DNA of 8,153 bases, from contig JALHLM010000260.1 of NCBI GenBank assembly GCA_022844585.1, forward strand, positions 1-8,153. The letters run 5' to 3'. The notes under the pieces are model-generated. The model was not told the DNA's origin and made no database searches. It saw only the letters and a list, made by a program, of their open reading frames with translations. Below are positions 1 through 6,201 of this stretch, piece after piece. Origin of the DNA: Pirellulales bacterium. GTDB taxonomy: Bacteria > Planctomycetota > Planctomycetia > Pirellulales > JALHLM01. Each line of letters opens with the position of its first letter. Positions within the stretch are counted from its first letter, which is position 1. A program made the translations under genes and the position numbers.

Positions 1-1855
1 GTTCGCGGGCCCGCTTCTTGGCGTCGAAGTACGCCTTGGCCGGCCACGGACCTTCCGCCAGGTACACGCCATTGTATTCCAGCAACGAGCCCTTGCGAAG
101 ATGTACGTCGCGGATAGATAAATTGTAATCGGTCAGCGCCCGGTAGTATTGCCGCTGGGCTTCCGACAGCCGGCGCTGAGCCTGCAACACCTGGTCGAGG
201 ATGGTTGAGCTGGCCGCGGGATCGGTGTTCAGTTGGAAGCGGCTCTGCGCGGCCGAGAGTTCGTCTTGCGCCCGGACGCGTTGATTGTGGCGCGTCAGAG
301 CGTTGACGTAATACCGGTCCATGTTGGCGAACGCGTCACGCAACTGCTTGGAGACTTCCAACTCCTGGTCCTGCAGGATCGCCCGGTCCCGAGTCAAGGT
401 GAGCTGGGCATTGCGTACGCCAGCCAACTGTTGCCGGAACCCGAGCGGCACCAAGGCTTGCAAGCCCATCTGCCATTCCTGGAAGTCGCCGTCGGTCATG
501 GTTTCCAGGGCGTTGTCGAACTGGGGATTCTCGCCGGCGGCGCTGCTGGCCAGGTGGTCGCCGAAACCGCGCCAACGGTAGAGGGCCACCATGTCCAATC
601 GCGGCAGCAGGAAGTTCTTCGACGCCTGGAGACGCAGTTCGTCCTGCTTGATGACCCACTTCTGGCGGCGTAACTCGACGCTCCGTGACAGCGCTTCGGT
701 ATGCACTTCCGACCAGTCGAACTTCACTGGAGCGTTGCCCGGTTCGTCCGCCGGGCGAATCAACCGGCCGTCCGTATGGGTCAAGCCCATCACGTAACGC
801 AACTGGCTTTCCGTTTGATACAAGTTGGCTTGCGCGGTCTCCACTTCGCCGCGGGCGATGTAGAACTCGCTGTCGGCCCGGGCGATGGCCAAGGCGTCGG
901 CCTCGCCGCGGCGGACTTGCGTGTCAGTTAAGCGGTAGGAATCGAGGGCCGCGTCGCGAAAATCCTTCGCGGCTTCCAGATTGCGGTAAGCGAAGTACAG
1001 CTCCCAGTACGCGGTCTCCACGTCCGACGTGAAGTTCCGCACCGTGGCTTCGAAATCGGCCAAGGCGATATCAACATTCGTCCGGGCGATCGTCACGCCG
1101 TTGAAGAACCCGGGTGAGCTTGCCTGGAAACCGGAGGCCCCGGTCGGTCCGGCGATGCGGTTATAGTCGGTGCCGGCGCCCTGCAACAACGGGTGGCGGA
1201 ATTCCGCCTCGACGTTCATGTCATAGTTGCTGGGGAACAGGTTCGACGGGTTGTTGTTCCAGTCGTAGGCCGTGTTCTGGCGGACGGTCGTCGTACCGCC
1301 GGTGGCCGTATTCTTGGTCAACGCGGCTTGGAACGTGCTGCGATCTTGCCGCAACTCGCGAGCGAGCAAGTTCGGAAAAGCCAGGTTCACCGGCCGATCG
1401 TTGTTCTCCCAGAACACGCTGCTGCTGAATTGCGTGTCGAAAGCGCTCAGCGCGGCTTCGGTGCCGAACCGCGGATCGCTTTCGGTGATGGCCGGGTTGT
1501 AAATCGTCTGGGCGCTGCCTGGGGCCGACGTCAATTGCGTCGGCGTGGCGAGCACTTGCCCCGAGATCTGGCGGAAGACCTTACTGTTCTCCAGCGAGAG
1601 CTGGATCACTTCCTGGAGCGTGAGGTCCCAGTATTCCTCGATTTGCTGCTCACCCAACGTGTGGGGCGTGGCGGCGTTCTGCACCTCGTCCAGGCTCGGC
1701 ACGTCCACGTCGGCCAGCTCGATTCTGGTCGCCACGCCTTCGTAGTGCGACAGATCGCCGTCCTCAAAGAAGTAGAACGGTTGGGTGGGGCGGCAGCCGG
1801 CGAGCAGCGAGATCGAAAGCAGCCACACGCCAGTCGAGCGGAAGTGCCGGTTCAT
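1..1855 (-). CDS. TolC-family outer membrane efflux lipoprotein (C-terminus beyond window)
   Basis: Minus-strand frame of about 618 codons, open from an ATG at 1855-1853 to the window edge, so the C-terminus is missing. The N-terminus has a hydrophobic stretch followed by LLAGC (Cys about residue 21), a lipobox, so the mature protein is probably lipid-anchored. The region around residues 78-95 (LTLQEVIQLSLENSKVF) is the usual start of a TolC/OEP repeat, and about 255-355 is a long helical, Ala/Glu/Arg-rich stretch. A second OEP repeat starts at about 383 (SEVHTEALSRSVELRRQKW) and runs through long helices to about 585. The tail (RKGSLLEYN, AEGPWPAKAYFDA) resembles planctomycete OEP proteins. 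Known role of the family: a trimeric outer-membrane channel of tripartite efflux or type I secretion machines. The partner pump is not in the window and may lie further left. AGGAA sits 9 nt before the ATG and supports the start. Substrate is unknown. Confidence 0.9.
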   Translation of the reverse strand, partial: MNRHFRSTGVWLLSISLLAGCRPTQPFYFFEDGDLSHYEGVATRIELADVDVPSLDEVQNAATPHTLGEQQIEEYWDLTLQEVIQLSLENSKVFRQISGQVLATPTQLTSAPGSAQTIYNPAITESDPRFGTEAALSAFDTQFSSSVFWENNDRPVNLAFPNLLARELRQDRSTFQAALTKNTATGGTTTVRQNTAYDWNNNPSNLFPSNYDMNVEAEFRHPLLQGAGTDYNRIAGPTGASGFQASSPGFFNGVTIARTNVDIALADFEATVRNFTSDVETAYWELYFAYRNLEAAKDFRDAALDSYRLTDTQVRRGEADALAIARADSEFYIARGEVETAQANLYQTESQLRYVMGLTHTDGRLIRPADEPGNAPVKFDWSEVHTEALSRSVELRRQKWVIKQDELRLQASKNFLLPRLDMVALYRWRGFGDHLASSAAGENPQFDNALETMTDGDFQEWQMGLQALVPLGFRQQLAGVRNAQLTLTRDRAILQDQELEVSKQLRDAFANMDRYYVNALTRHNQRVRAQDELSAAQSRFQLNTDPAASSTILDQVLQAQRRLSEAQRQYYRALTDYNLSIRDVHLRKGSLLEYNGVYLAEGPWPAKAYFDAKKRARE

Positions 1856-1955
1856 GGAATCGATTTCCTAGTTGAATCCTGACAACGCGCGCCAACACGC
1901 GCTTTGCCCGCGCGGAATAATCGGCAGCCTTGATATCGTCATCCCTATCCGCAGA

Positions 1956-1963
1956 CTTTCGCG
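1956..1963 (-). repeat. Inverted CGCGAAAG octamer within a TTTCGCGAAA palindrome
   Basis: The plus strand reads CTTTCGCG, so the minus strand reads CGCGAAAG, the same octamer as the three direct copies about 80-105 bp to the right. It overlaps a perfect 10-bp palindrome TTTCGCGAAA at 1957-1966. It lies about 100 bp upstream of the efflux gene start. An operator half-site is possible; chance occurrence cannot be excluded for one copy. Confidence 0.35.
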
Positions 1964-2042
1964 AAACTACTTTTTGGGAAAACTTCACGTGACAGGAAAA
2001 GTCGCTGCAGATACCGCAAAGCACCGAATTGAGAGAGGTAAC

Positions 2043-2069
2043 CGCGAAAGACGCGAAAGTGCGCGAAAG
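2043..2069 (+). repeat. Three direct CGCGAAAG repeats
   Basis: Perfect octamers CGCGAAAG occur at 2043-2050, 2052-2059 and 2062-2069, with start-to-start distances of 9 and 10 bp, close to one helical turn. A regulator binding the same DNA face repeatedly would leave this pattern. It could equally be a short dispersed repeat common in the genome. No coding role is evident. Confidence 0.6.
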
Positions 2070-2110
2070 AGGGAGAGGAGGGGGACTTTGATTGCCGGCT
2101 TGTTGGCCGC

Positions 2111-2178
2111 TAAGCCCAGGGAAGGCCTCCGAAGATCGTTGCCAATGGTGACGACTATGGGGGCCTTCCCTGGGCTTG
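2111..2178 (+). repeat. Long inverted repeat / hairpin with 16-bp perfect arms
   Basis: AAGCCCAGGGAAGGCC at 2112-2127 is the exact reverse complement of GGCCTTCCCTGGGCTT at 2162-2177. On plus-strand RNA the stem extends inward with U2128-G2161, C2129-G2160, C2130-G2159 and G2131-U2158, and outward with U2111-G2178. After a small internal loop, a second stem (2136-2143 with 2147-2154, including two G-U pairs) closes on the triloop AAU. All non-Watson-Crick pairs are G-U only in the plus-strand transcript. It is not followed by a T-run and no plus-strand gene precedes it, so it is not a plain terminator. Candidates are a 5' leader structure or a dispersed palindromic (REP-like) element. Confidence 0.75.
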
Positions 2179-2265
2179 TTTCGCAACGCGCCGATCTTCC
2201 GGCCATTGTCAGACGGCCCCGCCCTGGTCGATGTCAAAGGCGCGCGATAAGTTAGAAGGAAGAGT

Positions 2266-2288
2266 GGCCGCCCAACGGGTTGGCGGCC
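2266..2288 (+). repeat. GC-rich hairpin upstream of the micro-ORF
   Basis: GGCCGCC (2266-2272) and GGCGGCC (2282-2288) are perfect complements. AA/TT adds two further pairs around a bulged C2273, with a CGGG loop at 2276-2279. It lies 26 bp before the ribosome-binding site of the micro-ORF. There is no following T-run. It could modulate leader folding, or be a by-product of high GC content. Confidence 0.4.
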
Positions 2289-2314
2289 CGCGCCGTGGGG
2301 CGCATCCAGCACTC

Positions 2315-2323
2315 GGAGAAGGA
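2315..2323 (+). promoter_or_regulatory. Shine-Dalgarno-like GGAGAAGGA before the micro-ORF
   Basis: A purine-rich GGAGAAGGA ends 10 nt before the ATG at 2334. It is the strongest SD-like sequence on the plus strand of this window, where most genes have weak or no SD, and it is the main support for translation of the 29-codon frame. Confidence 0.5.
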
Positions 2324-2333
2324 CTTAACGCTC

Positions 2334-2423
2334 ATGGGCCAGGCACTTGTTGGCATTCTGTTGATGACCGTCCTGCTGTTCGCCTTCGTGGCGGGGGTCG
2401 CACGCGTAACGCTGGGCAAATAG
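2334..2423 (+). CDS. Putative 29-aa single-helix membrane micro-protein
   Basis: ATG at 2334 to TAG at 2421-2423, 29 codons. The start is MGQALVGILLMTV and the end is VARVTLGK. Residues 4-23 are almost entirely aliphatic (about 20 residues, enough for one membrane span), and the C-terminus carries Arg24 and Lys29, as expected for a helix with its C-terminus in the cytoplasm. A good SD-like sequence lies 10 nt upstream. The frame ends 59 bp before the transporter start, on the same strand, so the two may share a transcript. I do not recognise a family. It could be a small membrane protein accessory to the transporter, a leader peptide, or chance; high-GC DNA rarely gives such a uniform hydrophobic block behind an SD, which favours a real gene. 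Confidence 0.45.
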   Translation: MGQALVGILLMTVLLFAFVAGVARVTLGK

Positions 2424-2482
2424 CGCAGTCTGGCTGGTTTCCTCCCCGTTCCCGATATCGTTCCGCTCGAAAGGCCCTCTCC

Positions 2483-3517
2483 GTGAGCAATCCCGCCGCC
2501 GACGCGCATGCCGCGAGGCGTCGGGTGCTGTGGGGCACGGGCTTCGGGCTGGCCTCGGCCGTGGGCTACACCGGCGCGAATGCCTTCCTGCGCGAGGCTT
2601 CGATTCTCTCGGACCCGGTCTGGGTCTCCTGCGTGAAAGCGGTGCCGACAACGATCCTGTTCGTCCCGGTGTTGCTCTGGCAGTGGGCGCAAGGGAATCC
2701 ACCATGGACTTCGCGCCGCGCCGCCGTCGGGTTGGCGATCGCCGGGCTGCTTGGCCAGGCCGTGGGCAACGTCAGCTTTCAATACTCGCTCGGCGTCATC
2801 GGCATGGCACTCTCCGTGCCCCTTTGCTTGGGAACGCTGCTCTTCGGCACGGCGCTGTTGGCCCGGCTGTGGTTGCACGAACCCGTAAACACGCGCTCCG
2901 CCGTGGCCATGGTGGTTTTGCTCGGCGCTGTCGTGGTGCTGTGCTTCGGCGCCGGCGACGCCCATCGCGCTGTGCAGCATGCTCAGTCGACTTCGCATGA
3001 CAGCTGGACCGTGGCGCTCGCGGTCACTGCCGCCTGTCTGTCGGGGTTCACGTACGCCTTCCTCGGCGCGGTGATTCGCAAAGCCGTAACGGGCAATGCC
3101 ACTTTGGCTGCCACGCTCGTGGTGGTGAGCATCGTCGGGCTCGCCAGCCTCGGGCCGATGAGCTACTACCGACTCGGTTTCGAGGCGATGGCAGCCACTA
3201 CGTGGCAACAGTTTCGCCCGATGTTGCTGGCAGGGCTGTTCAATGCCGCCGCGTTTTACGCGCTGTCGAAGAGCCTGCAACTGTTGCCGGTGTTGCACTA
3301 CAACCTGCTGAACGCCTCTCAAACGGCGTTCGCGGCCGTGGCGGGCGTGATGTTCTTTCAAGAACCGATCACGCCGGCCCTCAGCCTCGGTGTGATGCTG
3401 ACGATCGTGGGATTGATCTTGATGCAGGGCCGTTCCCGACGGGCGGCCGTGATCACGGACGACGCGACGCCGATGCTCGAACCGTCCACGACGGAACCAA
3501 TCCACGCTGATCGTTGA
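2483..3517 (+). CDS. EamA/DMT-superfamily ten-helix membrane transporter
   Basis: With a GTG start at 2483 the protein is 344 aa, close to the usual 290-340 of the drug/metabolite transporter family. Ten hydrophobic segments are visible at about residues 15-32, 46-66, 80-98, 105-127, 137-156, 176-196, 205-224, 247-262, 272-292 and 298-314. They form two EamA halves, each ending in the typical short-loop motif: LHEPVNTRSAVAMVVLLG (131-148) and FQEPITPALSLGVMLTIVG (292-310). The C-terminal 28 residues are hydrophilic and acidic. The frame stays open upstream to an ATG at 2231, but that extension is Arg/Gly-rich, has no membrane character and would overlap the micro-ORF. AAGG 8 nt before the GTG supports the shorter start. 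Family members export amino acids, metabolites or nucleotide sugars; the substrate here cannot be told. It converges on the propeller gene, with 13 bp between. Confidence 0.85.
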   Translation: MSNPAADAHAARRRVLWGTGFGLASAVGYTGANAFLREASILSDPVWVSCVKAVPTTILFVPVLLWQWAQGNPPWTSRRAAVGLAIAGLLGQAVGNVSFQYSLGVIGMALSVPLCLGTLLFGTALLARLWLHEPVNTRSAVAMVVLLGAVVVLCFGAGDAHRAVQHAQSTSHDSWTVALAVTAACLSGFTYAFLGAVIRKAVTGNATLAATLVVVSIVGLASLGPMSYYRLGFEAMAATTWQQFRPMLLAGLFNAAAFYALSKSLQLLPVLHYNLLNASQTAFAAVAGVMFFQEPITPALSLGVMLTIVGLILMQGRSRRAAVITDDATPMLEPSTTEPIHADR

Positions 3518-3530
3518 TTGCGGCCGATTG

Positions 3531-4703
3531 CTACGCGCGGCGACGTCGAGTGCACATCCACGCGCACGCCGCTCCGATCATCGCCAACACGTGGGCGCCG
3601 GGCTCCGGAACCAACGCCATATCCCACACGCCGCTGGGGGTCGGAATCCGATCACGACTCAATTGCGCCCCCGTGGTGGCATCAAACACGAAAACGCCGT
3701 CTTCGCCGCCGCCGTTCGGGAAGAACAGGCTGTTCGTGCCGGCGTCATGCACCAGCGTGGAAGCCAGGAAGCCGACGCCAACGTGCAATTGCTCCGGTTC
3801 CACTTTGCCGTCGGAGCGAAACTTGTGTAGGTGCGAGGAGAGCGTCAAGTCCGTGGTATACGCCAGAAATCCATGATCGGGCGTGATCATCACGAAGCCG
3901 CCCAGGTCGAGGCCGGTTTCGCGGGTCGCTTCTTCGATGATCAAGCCTTTCGAGGCGAGCGTCGTCAAATCGATCGCCTCGATGCCGCCGTCGTCGAGTC
4001 CGATGCCCGTTGCGCCGACCAGCAATTGGTTCGTCTCCGGCATGACTTGCATCTTGAGCTTCGGCGCTGTGCCAACCAGCTGAATCGCCTGCACACCGTC
4101 CACAATCGGATCAACGTCGACGAGTTGCTCCGTGGCGAGATCAATGACCGCCAAATACGCCGGCGGTTCGTACGTGAACTCGCCGTGACGTTCCCGGCGG
4201 ATTTGCACGAACAACTTGCCGTCGTGCTCGGCCATCATGCCCAGGTCAGGAATGCCGTCGTCGTTCGCAAAAGAGCTTAGATCGACGACCGATTGCGTCG
4301 CACCGGTTTCAAGGTCGAGTCGTAACAGGTGCGTGCCGAAACGCGGCGTCAGGTACGCAGTTTTCGGACTGACAACCGCCACGTCCTTCGGCTGTGTGCC
4401 AACCGGCAAATTGAATGTCCTGGTGACCGACCAATGCTGTGGGTCGATGACGTCTAGGGTCGAATCGACCTCGCTCGCCGCGAACAGCTTCCCGTACGCC
4501 GGTCGAAGAATTGGGTCGCGCCCGACCTGAATCTCCGGCGCGCTGAATCCCCAGGGCGCCGCGACGTCCATGGCGCTCACCATGCCGCGGCCCTCACGAT
4601 GGTCATTCCAAGCGACGGCGAGGCGTCGCGGACCGGCGAATACAAGCTGCGGTATCGCGGCGATTCCGAACGCCGCGACGAATATTGCGCTGCGGGTTGG
4701 CAT
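3531..4703 (-). CDS. Secreted beta-propeller (YVTN-like) protein with PEP-CTERM tail
   Basis: 390 aa from the ATG at 4703-4701. Residues 1-23 form a signal peptide ending VFA before GP. The body (about 30-360) has repeated beta-rich units of propeller type, for example KLFAASEVDSTLDVIDPQHW (72-91), TAYLTPRFGTHLLRLDLETG (115-134), YLAVIDLATEQLVDVD (183-198), NQLLVGATGIGL (225-236) and GVFVFDATTGAQL (336-348). These match the general pattern of YVTN/NHL-like surface propellers. The C-terminus has VPEPG (365-369), a hydrophobic helix (370-384) and RRRR (386-389), a PEP-CTERM sorting signal processed by an exosortase in known systems. No catalytic site is recognised. An ATG 18 codons upstream is open, but the signal peptide and a GGGGAG SD favour the chosen start. 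It is divergent from the GlmU-like gene. Confidence 0.85.
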   Translation of the reverse strand: MPTRSAIFVAAFGIAAIPQLVFAGPRRLAVAWNDHREGRGMVSAMDVAAPWGFSAPEIQVGRDPILRPAYGKLFAASEVDSTLDVIDPQHWSVTRTFNLPVGTQPKDVAVVSPKTAYLTPRFGTHLLRLDLETGATQSVVDLSSFANDDGIPDLGMMAEHDGKLFVQIRRERHGEFTYEPPAYLAVIDLATEQLVDVDPIVDGVQAIQLVGTAPKLKMQVMPETNQLLVGATGIGLDDGGIEAIDLTTLASKGLIIEEATRETGLDLGGFVMITPDHGFLAYTTDLTLSSHLHKFRSDGKVEPEQLHVGVGFLASTLVHDAGTNSLFFPNGGGEDGVFVFDATTGAQLSRDRIPTPSGVWDMALVPEPGAHVLAMIGAACAWMCTRRRRA

Positions 4704-4712
4704 GTCTATGGT

Positions 4713-4718
4713 CTCCCC
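4713..4718 (-). promoter_or_regulatory. Shine-Dalgarno GGGGAG deciding the propeller gene start
   Basis: Read on the minus strand, GGGGAG lies 9 nt before the ATG at 4703-4701, which is followed directly by a well-formed signal peptide. This favours that ATG over the in-frame ATG at 4757. Confidence 0.55.
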
Positions 4719-4828
4719 GGGGGCCTCGGTCCGAGCTGCGCATTTTGTCGCCGGCAAATCGTCAAAAGTTCCCGCAATCCGGGGCCTGCGTCGCCCCTAC
4801 GACTGGCTCCCGCATAGCATACAAGAGC

Positions 4829-4834
4829 TACAAT
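4829..4834 (+). promoter_or_regulatory. Possible -10 element (TACAAT) for the GlmU-like gene
   Basis: TACAAT matches the sigma-70 -10 consensus at five of six positions and lies 49 bp before the ATG at 4884, in the 180-bp divergent spacer. No good -35 hexamer is found at the expected distance, so support is weak. Confidence 0.25.
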
Positions 4835-4883
4835 TGCGTGGCGACAAACGGCTAAGTTCCCCGATTTGAGTGTTTCGCTCCCC

Positions 4884-6134
4884 ATGCCCCTTCTCATTTT
4901 CGAAGACGAACACGTCCCGCGGCTTTACCCGGTGACCGTCGGGCGGCCGGCGTATGCCATTTCCGTCGGGAGTTACCGGCTCATCGATCGCCTGTTGGCG
5001 TGGAACGAGGAACTGACCACGGTCGTACGCCCGCATTTGCGCGCGGTCGAACAGGCCGACTATGCCCTGGCCGCGCGGGGAGGCGCGGGGGACGGACGCG
5101 TGCTCGCGGTCAATGCCCGGCTGGTTCCCTCAGCCGAAGCGATCAAGCAATTACGGGCAATCTACGAGGCGCGGAACATCGGCGTCGTCCGGACCGGCGA
5201 CGCCATCGCCGCGGCGCTGTTGCCGCAGGACATGCGCCCGCCGGCCGAGGAAGTCGACGCGGCGATGTTAGTCCGCCATCTCGGTGACCTCCGATTGCCT
5301 TCGCTCGTCACGCCCGGCCAGGACTACGAACTGCCGTTGCTCGACTACCCGCACGACATCATCCGCTATCACATGCGGACGCTGCGCGGAAACCTCGACG
5401 AGCGATTGCACCTCGGCACGTATCAGGAAATCGCCGACGGCGTCTTCGCCGCTCCGGGCGCGACGTTGGGCCAATACGCGGTCACCGACACCAAGGCCGG
5501 GCCGATTTTGTTGGAGGAAAATGCTCGCATCGGTCCGCACTGTTACTTGAGCGGCCCCGCGCATCTTGGACCGAAGGCCCGCATCATCGAGCACTCGGCC
5601 ATCAAGGACGGCGTGGCGCTCGGCCACACGACGAAGATCGGCGGCGAGATTGAGGCCTCGATCATCGAGCCGTACACGAACAAACAGCACTATGGCTTCC
5701 TGGGGCACAGCTACCTGGGGAGCTGGATCAACATGGGAGCCGGCACCTGCAATAGCGACCTGAAAAACACCTACGGCCAGGTCAACATGGAGTACAACGG
5801 TCGCAAGGTGCCGACCGGCATGCAGTTCGTCGGCGTGATCGTGGGGGACTACGCCAAAACCGCCATCAACACCGGCATCTTCACCGGCAAGACGATCGGC
5901 GTTTGCAGTATGGTCTACGGGTTCGTCACCACGAACGTCCCGAGCTTCGTCAACTACGCCCGGCTCTTCGGCCAGGTTACCGAAACGCCCGTCGACGTGA
6001 TGGTGGCCACGCAAGCCCGGATGTTCGAACGCCGCAACGTTACGCAACGCCCCTGCGACGTGCAATTGCTGCACGCGATGTACGAGCTGACCAGGCATGA
6101 GCGGCAGCTTGCCGGCGAGCCGTTGTCGCTTTAA
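4884..6134 (+). CDS. GlmU-like sugar nucleotidyltransferase / left-handed beta-helix acyltransferase
   Basis: 416 aa from the ATG at 4884. An in-frame TTG at 4866 would add six residues; neither start has an SD. Residues 1-165 are a divergent nucleotidyltransferase-like part (LLIFEDEH, RPAYAISVGSYRLIDRL). Residues about 185-355 are a hexapeptide-repeat left-handed beta-helix: LGQYAVTDTKAGPILLEENARIGPHCYLSGPAHLGP, ARIIEHSAIKDGV, then NKQHYGFLGHSYLGSWINMGAGTCNSDLKNTYG (266-298). This last stretch parallels the acetyltransferase motif of GlmU, and His269 aligns with its catalytic histidine. The overall form fits the alternative bacterial GlmU group (UDP-GlcNAc pyrophosphorylase / GlcN-1-P acetyltransferase). 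The classical LAAGxGTRM loop is absent. Likely role: UDP-amino-sugar supply for wall, LPS or exopolysaccharide. Cytoplasmic. Confidence 0.85.
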   Translation: MPLLIFEDEHVPRLYPVTVGRPAYAISVGSYRLIDRLLAWNEELTTVVRPHLRAVEQADYALAARGGAGDGRVLAVNARLVPSAEAIKQLRAIYEARNIGVVRTGDAIAAALLPQDMRPPAEEVDAAMLVRHLGDLRLPSLVTPGQDYELPLLDYPHDIIRYHMRTLRGNLDERLHLGTYQEIADGVFAAPGATLGQYAVTDTKAGPILLEENARIGPHCYLSGPAHLGPKARIIEHSAIKDGVALGHTTKIGGEIEASIIEPYTNKQHYGFLGHSYLGSWINMGAGTCNSDLKNTYGQVNMEYNGRKVPTGMQFVGVIVGDYAKTAINTGIFTGKTIGVCSMVYGFVTTNVPSFVNYARLFGQVTETPVDVMVATQARMFERRNVTQRPCDVQLLHAMYELTRHERQLAGEPLSL

Positions 6135-6191
6135 CTTAACGGTAGTAGGACGTCATCTGCGTCGAATGGGAGTGCAGTCACTCAAAGCAAC

Positions 6192-6195
6192 GGAG
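6192..6195 (+). promoter_or_regulatory. Shine-Dalgarno GGAG deciding the HAF-repeat gene start
   Basis: GGAG is followed by a 6-nt spacer and the ATG at 6202, which opens directly into a signal peptide. Upstream in-frame ATGs at 6097 and 6166 lack both. Confidence 0.55.
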
Positions 6196-6201
6196 CCGAC
6201 C

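Larger units (their letters stand above)
1856..2333. promoter_or_regulatory. Divergent intergenic region between the efflux gene and the micro-ORF/transporter
   Basis: These 478 bp separate two outward-facing genes and must contain the promoter of the minus-strand efflux gene and probably one for the plus-strand micro-ORF/transporter. I found no convincing sigma-70 -35/-10 pair on either strand. The region holds four CGCGAAAG octamers (one inverted, three in a row), a long hairpin and a GC-rich hairpin, each listed separately. Reading frames across it encode low-complexity Arg/Pro-rich peptides with no recognisable domain and are not called as genes. Confidence 0.5.

Noticed and set aside
1193..1882. 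Plus-strand open frame (229 codons) opposite the efflux gene
   Set aside because: No recognisable domain; antisense to a well-supported TolC-family coding region.
1764..2312. Minus-strand open frame (182 codons) across the divergent intergenic region
   Set aside because: Out of frame with the efflux gene, overlaps its N-terminus, reads through the hairpins and repeats, and has low-complexity composition.
2231..2482. In-frame N-terminal extension of the transporter from the ATG at 2231
   Set aside because: The 84 added residues are Arg/Gly-rich with no domain or membrane character, span the GC-rich hairpin and the micro-ORF, and have no homology I recognise; the GTG at 2483 gives a normal family length.
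2252..3505. Long minus-strand open frame (417 codons) opposite the transporter
   Set aside because: Rich in His, Arg, Gln and Gly with no domain; it is the antisense shadow of the high-GC transporter gene.
4704..4757. Upstream ATG at 4757 for the propeller gene
   Set aside because: It would place 18 hydrophilic residues before the signal peptide; the ATG at 4703 has a good SD and a direct signal peptide.
5268..6098. Minus-strand open frame (276 codons) opposite the GlmU-like gene
   Set aside because: Val/Asp/Arg/His-rich composition typical of antisense of a GC-rich gene; the plus strand encodes clear hexapeptide repeats.
6097..6201. Upstream ATGs (6097, 6166) for the HAF-repeat gene, giving overlap with the GlmU-like gene
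   Set aside because: The extension is basic and would bury the signal peptide; GGAG at 6192 points to the ATG at 6202.
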